From: Ilyobacter_A sp963675185
Lineage (GTDB): Bacteria > Fusobacteriota > Fusobacteriia > Fusobacteriales > Fusobacteriaceae
DNA: 64,000 nt
NCBI GenBank assembly: GCA_963675185.2
Contig: CAXXOH010000001.1
Span: 248,001 to 312,000, forward strand
Direction of reading: 5' to 3'
In this document: positions 53,831 to 62,086 of the stretch, piece by piece
Numbering within the stretch: position 1 is the stretch's first letter
Layout: each line of letters opens with the position of its first letter
Notes under the pieces: model-generated
The model's database searches: none
Told to the model about the DNA's origin: nothing
Seen by the model: the letters and a program-made list of their open reading frames with translations, nothing else
Position numbers and translations under genes: made by a program

Positions 53831-55177
53831 GAGTCTGTCAAGAAATTGGTGTATCCGTCCAAAATTTTTTCTATGGAATTGGCGAGGGACTAAATACGTC
53901 CCTCGAAATAGATGCTTAATTGACCTATAATTTTTGCCCATTCCCGAACTCGAATTTTCCATTTCTTAGTAATATCAATCATTGCTAGATAAAGCATCTT
54001 CAACAATGAATCGTCAGATGGGAAAATACTCTTTGACTTTGTTACTTTTCTCAGTTGACGGTTGAAGCTTTCAATTGCATTTGTCGTATAGATTAACTTT
54101 CGAATTTCTTTAGGATATTTAAACATAACAGCTATCTCGTCCCAATGATCTCGCCATGGCTTTATTGCAATATAGTATTTTTCGCTCCATTTTGCGTCAA
54201 GCTTAGCAAGAGCGTCCAACGCTGCCTCTTCATCAATGGCTGTATAAATTGGCTTGAGATCCGTTACAAAAGTTTTTCGGTCTTTGTAAGACAGATAACG
54301 AGTAGAATTACGGATCATATGTACAATGCAACGCTGCACCTCTGTTCTAGGGAATGTTGCTTCTATAGCTTCCTTGAAACCATTTAGACCATCAATCGAT
54401 GCGATAAGAATATCTTCGACACCTCTATGCTGAAGATCACTTAGAACCTTTAACCAAAATTTGCTTGTTTCATTTTCACCGACCCACATTCCTAGGACTT
54501 CTTTCATACCATCAAGGTTGATACCAATAATTATGTAAACAGCTTTATTTACGATTTTGCCATCCTGTCTAACTTTGTAATGGATAGCATCCATTACAAC
54601 ATGGGCGTAAATTCTATCCAAAGGACGTTGTTGCCATTCTTTGATGATCGGCATGATTTTATCAGTGATCTGCGAAATCATGGTCGGTGAAATATCGATG
54701 CCATAAAGATTATTCAGATGGTCCTGAATATCTCTGACAGTCATACCTTTAGCATACATGCTTATTACTTGGTCGTCAATACTAGAAACATCCCGCTGAT
54801 TTTTCTTAACGATAATTGGTTCAAACTCCCCGGAACGATCACGTGGAACTTCGATTTCAATTTTGCCGTAGTCGGAGCGAACTTTCTTCGAGCGCTTGCC
54901 GTTTCGCGTATTGTTGGTATCTTTATTTTTATAATCATATTTGCTGTAGCCTAACTCATAATCTAATTCAGCTTCAAGCATTTCTTCGATAAGATCCTTG
55001 AATTGCTCTTTAAGAAGATTCTGAACATCGGAAACATCCTTTAATTTCCCTTCTTGCATAAGTTCACGTACTTTTTGTTTGTCTAATAACCCTTTGAATG
55101 ACATGTGAGTGGTACCTCCTTATTGATATTTTATTTTACATCAATTTCGGAGTTTACACCAAATATTTTACACCCTC
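53831..55177 (-). mobile_element. IS256-family element inserted in the dfx terminator
   Basis: A 1347-bp element with imperfect inverted ends (gagtctgtcaagaaattggt / gagggtgtaaaatatttggt) and a perfect 8-bp duplication aatgctag (53823-53830 and 55178-55185). Removing it restores the hairpin aaaagctagc-gttaat-gctagctttt followed by T residues, a normal terminator for dfx. Confidence 0.93.
53890..55104 (-). CDS. IS256-family transposase
   Basis: A 404-residue DDE transposase of the IS256/MULE-related group. The first catalytic Asp lies in VVMDAIHYKVRQ, the second in LIASIDGLNGFKEAI, and the C/H region in RTEVQRCIVHMIRNSTRY; the Glu is in the segment YTTNAIESFNRQLRK. Full length and intact, starting at ATG behind AGGAGGTACC. 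Confidence 0.95.
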   Translation of the reverse strand: MSFKGLLDKQKVRELMQEGKLKDVSDVQNLLKEQFKDLIEEMLEAELDYELGYSKYDYKNKDTNNTRNGKRSKKVRSDYGKIEIEVPRDRSGEFEPIIVKKNQRDVSSIDDQVISMYAKGMTVRDIQDHLNNLYGIDISPTMISQITDKIMPIIKEWQQRPLDRIYAHVVMDAIHYKVRQDGKIVNKAVYIIIGINLDGMKEVLGMWVGENETSKFWLKVLSDLQHRGVEDILIASIDGLNGFKEAIEATFPRTEVQRCIVHMIRNSTRYLSYKDRKTFVTDLKPIYTAIDEEAALDALAKLDAKWSEKYYIAIKPWRDHWDEIAVMFKYPKEIRKLIYTTNAIESFNRQLRKVTKSKSIFPSDDSLLKMLYLAMIDITKKWKIRVREWAKIIGQLSIYFEGRI

Positions 55178-55185
55178 AATGCTAG

Positions 55186-55616
55186 CTTTTTTTATTGTTC
55201 TTCTAAGTTCTGCTTGTAATAAAATATCCTGAATAATCATGTAATAAAAAATAGCTTTTTGCTCCATCTCTTGTATTTACTAAAAAAGACATGAGATAAA
55301 TTCACGTCTTTTTTTATTTATCCTAATACCGAAAACCATACTTTACCTTTTGCGCGCATAGTTTGACGCCCTTTTTCCATTTCACTTGCTCTTACTATAA
55401 AGAAGCATGCTAGTATTTTTTCTTTCATAGCATATACTTTTATTTTGTGAACAACTTAATCTTAAAAGTGATCTGATACATAAAAGTAATTGAAATATCA
55501 CTAAAAATTGAACTCAAAAGCTAAAAGTTTGGAAAAAATTTTAAGGATATTATAAATATAATTTTCTGAAAGCATAACTGAATTTACACGTAATTTGAAA
55601 AAGAGTTTATATTCAC
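55186..55616. other. Gene-less stretch with one terminator
   Basis: A hairpin with arms 55282-55290 and 55306-55314 (aaaaaagac/gtctttttt) and a T-run could end a short plus-strand transcript or act downstream of the gene at 55617. Otherwise only AT-rich sequence is seen. Confidence 0.45.
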
Positions 55617-55880
55617 CTAGAACGTTGTTAGCTCACCAATTTCATCTGTTAAAATTCTTTGCATATATGAGGACAAATCTTTATTTATTGTTAAAAATTT
55701 TCCCTTGTCTGTTTCTATAAGATATATTTTATCTCTTATACCTTTCTTAGAAAGAACATAGTACTCATGACCTTTTTTCAGCGTTTCAATAATAACATCT
55801 CTAGAAAAAATATTCCCAAATTCTGACTTTAAATACACAACAACGCCATTTTCTTCTCTTTTAGCTACTATATTAACCAT
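55617..55880 (-). CDS. Hypothetical 87-residue protein
   Basis: Small soluble protein beginning MVNIVAKREENGVVVYLKSE and ending RILTDEIGELTTF. It shows alternating beta strands and one helix, with no cysteine or metal motif. AGGTAGTAG-like sequence precedes the ATG. The layout weakly resembles small DUF3892-type domains but I would not assign it. No operon partner. Confidence 0.55.
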   Translation of the reverse strand: MVNIVAKREENGVVVYLKSEFGNIFSRDVIIETLKKGHEYYVLSKKGIRDKIYLIETDKGKFLTINKDLSSYMQRILTDEIGELTTF

Positions 55881-56124
55881 AAACTACTACCTCCATAAAC
55901 TTAAAACTAATGTATTTTTTAATCACGTATACTCTTATCAAACACTAAAATTTAGAATCATCTATTATCTAATCTAAGATTTTAAGCTTAAAAAATAATT
56001 TTATCAATTTTAAATCTATATAAATATACTCTACTTTTTATACTTTGTAAAGTATAAGTTAAAATATATTTAGTTAAAACTAATCTCATTAGATGGAACA
56101 CTTTGAAAAAGATTTAATTAAAAA

Positions 56125-56158
56125 AAGGCCCAAACAGTTATCTACTGTCTAGAGCCTT
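56125..56158 (-). terminator. Terminator next to the tRNA fragment
   Basis: On the minus strand nested stems aaggc/gcctt and acagt/actgt are followed by seven T residues. It would be the native terminator of a tRNA gene whose 3' end lies at 56172. Confidence 0.55.
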
Positions 56159-56171
56159 AAACTTCATTTTT

Positions 56172-56213
56172 TGGTATTGAGAGTAGAACTTGAACCCACA
56201 AGGGCACTCGGTT
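56172..56213 (-). other. tRNA 3' fragment (tRNA-Leu-like), possible attachment-site scar
   Basis: The minus strand reads as the 3' third of a tRNA: end of a long variable arm, T-arm with loop TTCAAGT, acceptor strand TCTCAAT, discriminator A and CCA. The 5' two thirds are missing; TauE coding sequence lies beyond. The long variable arm and A73 suggest tRNA-Leu. Such fragments arise when an integrative element inserts into a tRNA gene. Host side would be to the left, element to the right. Confidence 0.45.
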
Positions 56214-56275
56214 ATCCTTTTTTCTTTTCGTTATTTTTTAACTAACATTGCAATCATAATTTTGTTTATCAAAAC

Positions 56276-57028
56276 TCAACTTATTATGTGTTCCCCAATC
56301 ATTTTTATTGCTATGAAAAGCGACATAGTAATAAAAATTGGCTTGATAAATTTAGAACCATTTTTTACTGCCATCACAGATCCAATTTTTGAGCCTAAAA
56401 CTATAAATACAGTAGATATTAGTCCATATTCCCAATTAACTTGCTTGTTATATAAAAATGTTAAAAGAGCTGCAAAACCAGTTACAAAATTCAAAACTTT
56501 TGTATTTGCAGTGGCTACAGTAAAATCAAATTTAAATATTTTTACTAAACCGAACATAAAAAATGTACCAGTTCCTGGTCCAAAAAAACCATCATAAAAG
56601 CCGAGTATAAATGTTAAAAATATTCCTTTGGTTTTATTGTCTGCATCTATACCAGAGAACTTATCATGCATTCCTACTTTTTTGAAAAAAATTGTATAGA
56701 AAGCTACCACCAATATCACAAAAGGAATTAATAATTCCAATATTTTTGGTGATACATATTGAACTTCTATAACACCTAAAACTGCCCCAACAAATGCAAA
56801 CGGAATTAACAATTTCAATATTTCCTTATTAAGTTTTTTATTCTTAAAGAATTCATAACTACTCGTTAAAGTTCCAAATGAAGCTGCCATTTTATTAGTA
56901 CCAATAGCGACGTGAGGAGGCAATCCAGCCATAATTAAAGCAGGAACACTAACAAGTCCCCCTCCACCAACAATAGAATCGATAAAACCAGCTAAAAACA
57001 TACCTACTCCGAGAATAATTATCTCCAT
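56276..57028 (-). CDS. TauE/SafE-family membrane transporter
   Basis: A 250-residue membrane protein with about eight hydrophobic segments in two repeats, each with the TSUP motif: FIDSIVGGGGLVSVPALIMAG near the N terminus and FYDGFFGPGTGTFFMFGL in the second half. Relatives export sulfite, sulfoacetate or other small anions. First gene inside the putative integrated segment. IS30 copy 1 lies in its upstream region. Confidence 0.88.
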   Translation of the reverse strand: MEIIILGVGMFLAGFIDSIVGGGGLVSVPALIMAGLPPHVAIGTNKMAASFGTLTSSYEFFKNKKLNKEILKLLIPFAFVGAVLGVIEVQYVSPKILELLIPFVILVVAFYTIFFKKVGMHDKFSGIDADNKTKGIFLTFILGFYDGFFGPGTGTFFMFGLVKIFKFDFTVATANTKVLNFVTGFAALLTFLYNKQVNWEYGLISTVFIVLGSKIGSVMAVKNGSKFIKPIFITMSLFIAIKMIGEHIIS

Positions 57029-57117
57029 ATGACTTCCTAAAACTTCTGTATATTTGTATACAAGTTAACAGGTTTTTGTTTTCCCGTCAAGTATATTGTT
57101 AATTCAAGTTTTTTAAG

Positions 57118-58194
57118 ACTTGAATTGTATAATTAATTGCAACAAAAAATGACCCATAGATATTTCCTTGATATAATGTGAGTGCGAACAAACATTTAAA
57201 GGAGATTTTCTATGAGTCATACATATTTTAGCATAAATGAAAGAGAAACAATAGCGTTATCTTTAGCAAAAGGGATGAAACCCCTTCGTATCGCAAAAAT
57301 ACTAGGCAGAAACAGATCCAGTATTGGAAGAGAAATCAAGCGGAATAGCATTGATGGCGAATACAGAGGGCTGAACGCTCAAGAGGCATACAATTCTAGA
57401 AAGTCTTCATGTGGATGTGGAGCCAAGGGCAAGCTTGAAGATGAAAAGATTGTCGACTATATTCAAATGAGACTTGAAGATGGTTGGACTCCCGAACAAA
57501 TTGCTGGTAAAGCTAAAATTAAAGGTGTTGACTGTCCTTGTTTTAAAACTATCTACAGAGGTATTAAAGAGGGGAAATTTAAGGGTACAGAAAAGGAACT
57601 CCTTCCGAGACAGGGTAAGAAAAAATCTAACGGCATTAAGGAAACAAGAGGAACTATTCCAGATAAGAAAAACATATCAGAAAGACCTAAAGAAGCAGAT
57701 GAAAGAAGTGAAATAGGACATTTTGAGAGTGATACTGTAGTAAGTTCAGGAAAACAGGGAGCTATGATGACGTATGTTGATAGAAAGTCAGGATATGGAC
57801 TTGTAGAGCTAATGGATAACAGAAAGGCTGCAACATTTAATCAAGTGACTTTAGAGGCTTTTAAAGTGATACCGAGTAAGTTCATTAAAACTTTTACATC
57901 TGATAATGGGAAAGAATTTGCAGGATTTAAAGAGCTCGAAAAAGAATTGAATGTTGAGTATTATTTTGCAAACCCTTATCATTCTTGGGAAAGAGGATGT
58001 AATGAGAATTACAACGGATTACTCCGAAGATATTATCCAAAGGGAAGCAATTTTTTTAAGTTAACAAAAGAAGAGGTAAGAAAAGTGATGGAAGCACTTA
58101 ATCATAGACCGAGAAAACGTCTAGGTTGGAAAACACCCCATGAAGTATTTTGGGGTGAAATCCAAGAGTGTTGCATTTAATTTGACAATCTAGG
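57118..58194 (+). mobile_element. IS30-family element, copy 1
   Basis: About 1077 bp between near-inverted ends (ttgtataattaattgcaac and its counterpart gttgcatttaatttgacaa). Copy 2 has the same length and ends. The exact outer 3-4 bases and target duplication cannot be fixed, since IS30 duplications are only 2-3 bp. Confidence 0.88.
57212..58180 (+). CDS. IS30-family transposase (copy 1)
   Basis: A 322-residue DDE transposase. N-terminal helix-turn-helix (LSLAKGMKPLRIAKILGRNR, SSIGREIKRN), then catalytic Asp in IGHFESDTVV, Asp in TFTSDNGKEF and Glu in CNENYNGLLRRYYPKG, the classic IS30 pattern. Intact. AAGGAG before ATG. Confidence 0.95.
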   Translation: MSHTYFSINERETIALSLAKGMKPLRIAKILGRNRSSIGREIKRNSIDGEYRGLNAQEAYNSRKSSCGCGAKGKLEDEKIVDYIQMRLEDGWTPEQIAGKAKIKGVDCPCFKTIYRGIKEGKFKGTEKELLPRQGKKKSNGIKETRGTIPDKKNISERPKEADERSEIGHFESDTVVSSGKQGAMMTYVDRKSGYGLVELMDNRKAATFNQVTLEAFKVIPSKFIKTFTSDNGKEFAGFKELEKELNVEYYFANPYHSWERGCNENYNGLLRRYYPKGSNFFKLTKEEVRKVMEALNHRPRKRLGWKTPHEVFWGEIQECCI

Positions 58195-58439
58195 ATTTAT
58201 AATATTATTTTTTTACTCTATGTAAAATATTCCAAATTATAAGTTTTATGTACAATTAAAAGGCCGACATTTAATAATATTAAATTTTAGTTTTTGAATT
58301 TAATCTAAAAGTCGTCATGTTTTGTTTTAATTGCAAGATAATATATTGACAAAATTTAATTCTAGTTGTAAAAAGGAAAAATTAGAGCTTTCCGTAAATG
58401 TTAAAATAACAAAATTAACATAGTTTGGAGGACTCAAAA
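58195..58439. other. Intergenic region with a plus-strand promoter candidate
   Basis: TTGACA at 58346-58351 with TAAAAA at 17-nt spacing could drive the downstream small membrane protein and GGDEF gene. No gene or structured RNA is seen. Confidence 0.4.
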
Positions 58440-58795
58440 ATGAAATTAATACTTTTAAAATTTTTATATTATATTTTTTTACCTTAGAGATATTGACATG
58501 GCCAATACTGATTTTAATAATATTTATAATAAAAATTAGATTTAAAAAAAGAAAATTATTTGAACTTTTGGTCCCTGAAGAGAAATTTTTACTAAAAGAA
58601 ATCTATGTAAATGATGGAATTATCTCTTTGTCTGATTTAAATAATAAATTTTTAAAAAAATTAGAAAATCAAGGAATAATTAATAGTTCTATTATAATAG
58701 ATAAACTAACTATTGACAAAAAACATATGATTAAATATGATATTAAAAATTGGATTAAAAAAGAAATCGAAAAAAATCCAAACTTATTATCATAA
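58440..58795 (+). pseudogene. Small membrane protein gene, frameshifted at a T-run
   Basis: An ATG with strong GGAGG (58440) opens MKLILLKFLYYIFLP and stops, while the frame from 58493 (TWPILILIIFIIKIRFKKRK... to KNPNLLS) lacks a start site of its own. Adding one T in the run at 58474-58480 joins them into about 118 residues: one or two N-terminal helices and a basic soluble tail. The layout weakly recalls SieB-like superinfection-exclusion proteins; I am not sure. The T-run could be a phase-variable switch or a sequencing error. Confidence 0.45.
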
Positions 58796-58827
58796 AAAGT
58801 ATTAGTGAGTATGCCTTCTATTATTTT

Positions 58828-59260
58828 ATGGAGGAGGGGGAAACTTTGAAAAATATAAAACAATCAAATATAATTGTGCCTTATTTTATTCTAGTGCTGA
58901 CCAGTTTAATATTAATTCGACTTAATTTATTATTTCCGAAAATAGATAATCCTTCATTATTTAATATTACAAGTAAATTTTTGATCTGTATTCAGCCGGC
59001 GATATGGATATATTTTGAAAAAGCTGGCTTTAGAAATAATAATTATTATAAATTAATGTTAAGCGGGTTTATTTTATTTTATTTAGGAAGCTTACAAAAT
59101 ATAATGGATGAGATTTATAGATTAGAAGGTGTTTTATCTGAAGTTGATAATATTTTGATGCCATTAGGACTAGTTATTATATCAAGTGCAGTTATTTTAC
59201 GTTTTTTAGAAGAAGAAGAAGTTAATTTACTGTTATCACAAAAAAACAAAGCTTTATATT
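58828..59260 (+). pseudogene. GGDEF protein, N-terminal membrane part (interrupted by IS30 copy 2)
   Basis: About 144 codons with four to five hydrophobic segments (IIVPYFILVLTSLILIRLNL, KLMLSGFILFYLGS, ILMPLGLVIISSAVILRF), then the linker LLLSQKNKALYY, where IS30 copy 2 starts. The start is ATG 58828 or TTG 58846, the latter better spaced from GGAGGAGGGG. The missing catalytic half resumes at 60338 in the corresponding frame. Confidence 0.8.
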
Positions 59261-60337
59261 ACTTGAATTGTATAATTAATTGCAACAAAAAATGACCCAT
59301 AGATATTTCCTTGGTATAATGTGAGTGCGAACAAACATTTAAAGGAGATTTTCTATGAGTCATACATATTTTAGCATAAATGAAAGAGAAACAATAGCGT
59401 TATCTTTAGCAAAAGGGATGAAACCCCTTCATATCGCAAAAATACTAGGCAGAAACAGATCCAGTATTGGAAGAGAAATCAAGCGGAATAGCATTGATGG
59501 CGAATACAGAGGGTTGAACGCTCAAGAGGCATACAATTCTAGAAAGTCTTCATGTGGATGTGGAGCCAAGGAGAAGCTTGAAGATGAAAAGATTGTCGAC
59601 TATATTCAAATGAGACTTGAAGATGGTTGGACTCCCGAACAAATTGCTGGTAGAGCTAAAATTAAAGGTGTTGACTGTCCTTGTTTTAAGACTATCTACA
59701 GAGGTATTAAAGAGGGGAAATTTAAGGGTACAGAAAAGGAACTCCTTCCGAGACAGGGTAAGAAAAAATCTAACGGCATTAAGGAAACAAGAGGAACTAT
59801 TCCAGATAAGAAAAACATATCAGAAAGGCCTAAAGAAGCAGATGAAAGAAGTGAAATAGGACATTTTGAGAGTGATACTGTAGTAAGTTCAGGAAAACAG
59901 GGAGCTATGATGACGTATGTTGATAGAAAGTCAGGATATGGACTTGTAGAGCTAATGGATAACAGAAAGGCTGCAACATTTAATCAAGTGACTTTAGAGG
60001 CTTTTAAAGTGATACCAGGTAAGTTCATTAAAACTTTTACATCTGATAATGGGAAAGAATTTGCAGGATTTAAAGAGCTCGAAAAAGAATTGAATGTTGA
60101 GTGTTATTTTGCAAACCCTTATCATTCTTGGGAAAGAGGATGTAATGAGAATTACAACGGATTACTCCGAAGATATTTTCCAAAAGGAAGCAATTTTTTT
60201 AAGTTAACAAAAGAAGAGGTAAGAAAAGTGATGGAAGCACTTAATCATAGACCGAGAAAACGTCTAGGTTGGAAAACACCCCATGAAGTATTTTGGGGTG
60301 AAATCCAAGAGTGTTGCATTTAATTTGACAATCTAGG
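59261..60337 (+). mobile_element. IS30-family element, copy 2
   Basis: About 1077 bp, nearly identical to copy 1, inserted between the membrane part and the catalytic part of a diguanylate cyclase gene. Confidence 0.9.
59355..60323 (+). CDS. IS30-family transposase (copy 2)
   Basis: A 322-residue intact transposase that differs from copy 1 at about seven positions (for example R34H and Y253C-type changes), with all catalytic motifs kept. The differences show the two copies are not a very recent duplication. Confidence 0.95.
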   Translation: MSHTYFSINERETIALSLAKGMKPLHIAKILGRNRSSIGREIKRNSIDGEYRGLNAQEAYNSRKSSCGCGAKEKLEDEKIVDYIQMRLEDGWTPEQIAGRAKIKGVDCPCFKTIYRGIKEGKFKGTEKELLPRQGKKKSNGIKETRGTIPDKKNISERPKEADERSEIGHFESDTVVSSGKQGAMMTYVDRKSGYGLVELMDNRKAATFNQVTLEAFKVIPGKFIKTFTSDNGKEFAGFKELEKELNVECYFANPYHSWERGCNENYNGLLRRYFPKGSNFFKLTKEEVRKVMEALNHRPRKRLGWKTPHEVFWGEIQECCI

Positions 60338-60827
60338 TTATAAAAGTTTAAAAGATCCGTTAACACATCTATATAACAGATATTATATGGAAGAACATTT
60401 AGAAGACTTGCTTAAAAAATTAAGTGAACTAAATTTAGAAGTGTCTGTAGCATTTATTGATATTGATAATTTCAAAATTATTAATGACACTCATGGGCAT
60501 GTAGCCGGGGATGAACTTTTGAAAGCTTTGGGAGAAGAGATAAATAGCCACATAAGAAAATCTGATTATGCATTTAGATATGGGGGAGATGAATTTTTAC
60601 TAATATTCCCAAATACAAAAGCAGAGGTAGCTTTAGATGTAGCTAAAAGAATCAAAGAAAATATTTTTAATTTTTCAGAAAAGAAGGGAATAATCTTAAC
60701 CCTTAGTATAGGAATGACTATGCATAAAAAATATGAAAGTTATAAAACATTGCTTAATAAAGTTGACCAAGTTATGTACCAATCTAAAAGAAACGGCAAA
60801 AATCAAATAACGTTAATTCTTAGTTAA
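60338..60827 (+). pseudogene. GGDEF catalytic domain cut off by IS30 copy 2
   Basis: Reads GYKSLKDPLTHLYNRYYMEE at the IS junction and continues through FIDIDNFKIINDTHGHVAGD and RYGGDEFLLIFPN to the stop. All catalytic residues are intact. Alone it could be expressed from ATG 60387 if transcribed from the IS, giving a free 146-residue domain, but it has lost its sensor and dimerising linker. RxxD inhibitory site: RKSD lies five residues before the loop. Confidence 0.85.
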
Positions 60828-60912
60828 ATATCAAGTGCAACAGATAAAGTTGGAGTGTATTTCAATGAAAATTTCAGAATCAAATAAACTCTGCACTACC
60901 CATAAATTAAAT

Positions 60913-60985
60913 ATTTGGCAAACTATGGGAAACCATAGGACGCAAAGCTATAGGGCCTGTAAAATGGCAGCCAGTTGCTAGAGAT
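60913..60985 (+). ncRNA. Cyclic-di-GMP-I (GEMM-I) riboswitch
   Basis: The conserved core is clear: ggcaaac at 60917-60923, a P1b hairpin tatgg-gaaa-ccata with GNRA-type tetraloop, ggacgcaaagc, then cggcct-like agggcctgtaaaatggcagcc and the closing strand agttgct. This is the standard c-di-GMP-I layout. A terminator hairpin follows at 61001-61036, so it likely controls read-through into the HD-GYP genes. Confidence 0.93.
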
Positions 60986-61000
60986 AGATTCTTTGTCAGC

Positions 61001-61036
61001 AAAGTATAGCTTTTTAAGTTATACTTTTTATTTTTC
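61001..61036 (+). terminator. Terminator in the expression platform of the riboswitch
   Basis: The stem aaagtata/tatacttt with a 11-nt loop is followed by ttttatttttc. Lying about 15 nt after the riboswitch closing strand, it is the probable off-switch. Confidence 0.65.
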
Positions 61037-61054
61037 GTAAAATCCATACATAAT

Positions 61055-61260
61055 ATAACCTAAGTTGCTACCTTTTAAAAGTCTGAATTTAAACATTTGG
61101 GGTTTCCAATTTCCTAAATGGATCTTTACCCTATAAATTATAAGTTGATAGCTATTAAACAAATTACTAAAAGTTATTGATGCCATAATTCGATCTATTT
61201 TCAGTAATAAATTTATTGAATAAAAATGCTGTTTTTTAAGTAAGTGGCAACTTGAGTTAT
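61055..61260. repeat. MITE-like repeat, copy C, between riboswitch and HD-GYP gene
   Basis: About 206 bp with inverted ends ataacctaagttgctac / gtggcaacttgagttat (14 of 17 matching). The end sequence is that of repeat copies A and B (gtagcaacttaggtt). Its right end fuses directly to HD-GYP coding sequence. No ORF inside. Confidence 0.65.
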
Positions 61261-62040
61261 ATTATAGAGGCTTTTAATTCTATGGTTAAAAAAATCCAGG
61301 ATAGAGATAGGCAATTAAAAGAGCTTCATAAAAAATTAAAAGATCAAAATTTAATGCTAGAAGAGCTCGTAAGGCAACGTAGCGAAGAATTAGAGCTAAC
61401 TCAAGACGTTACCATTGACAGTTTGGCAACTTTGTCCGAAATAAGAGATAATGAAACTGGATATCATATTCATAGGACTAAATGCTATATAAGAATCCTT
61501 GCAGAACATTTGAAAAATCATCCAAAGTTTTCAAATTATCTCAATGATACTAATATAGAATTAATCTTAAAATCAGCTCCTTTACACGATATTGGAAAAG
61601 TAGGGATTCCGGATAGTATTCTTCTAAAACCAGGTAAACTGACAAAGGAAGAGTTCAAAATAATGAAAATGCATACGGTTTATGGAAAAAATTCTATTAT
61701 AAAATCTGAAAAAATTATTGGTAGTAGTTCTTTTTTACGCTTTGCTAAAGAAATTATTTATTCACATCATGAAAAATGGGATGGGACAGGGTATCCTAAA
61801 GGTTTGAAAGGTGAAGAAATACCTATTTCAGCAAGATTAATGGCTATTGCAGATGTTTATGATGCTTTAATTAGCAAAAGAACTTATAAAGAGGCATTCA
61901 GCCACGAAAAAGCTGTTCATATCATAATAAAAGGGGATGGCAGAACTTTACCACAACATTTTGATCCAGATGTTTTAGAGGATTTTTATAAGCTTAATGA
62001 TGAATTTAGAAAAGTCTATATGGAATATTCAGAAGGATAA
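61252..62040 (+). CDS. HD-GYP phosphodiesterase, N-terminally truncated by a repeat
   Basis: The coding sequence begins inside the repeat end and enters at IEAFNSMVKKIQDRDRQLKE, the last helix of a HAMP domain, then a coiled coil and a complete HD-GYP domain: HDIGKVGIPDSILLKPGK, HHEKWDGTGYPKGLKGEEIP, IADVYDALISKRTYKEAF. The membrane sensor and first HAMP half are gone. The catalytic domain should hydrolyse c-di-GMP. TTG 61252 has no ribosome site, so expression is doubtful. Confidence 0.82.
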   Translation: MSYIIEAFNSMVKKIQDRDRQLKELHKKLKDQNLMLEELVRQRSEELELTQDVTIDSLATLSEIRDNETGYHIHRTKCYIRILAEHLKNHPKFSNYLNDTNIELILKSAPLHDIGKVGIPDSILLKPGKLTKEEFKIMKMHTVYGKNSIIKSEKIIGSSSFLRFAKEIIYSHHEKWDGTGYPKGLKGEEIPISARLMAIADVYDALISKRTYKEAFSHEKAVHIIIKGDGRTLPQHFDPDVLEDFYKLNDEFRKVYMEYSEG

Positions 62041-62086
62041 TATCTTTATAAGCTTATAAAGATATTGTTATTTAGGAGGAGTCAAA

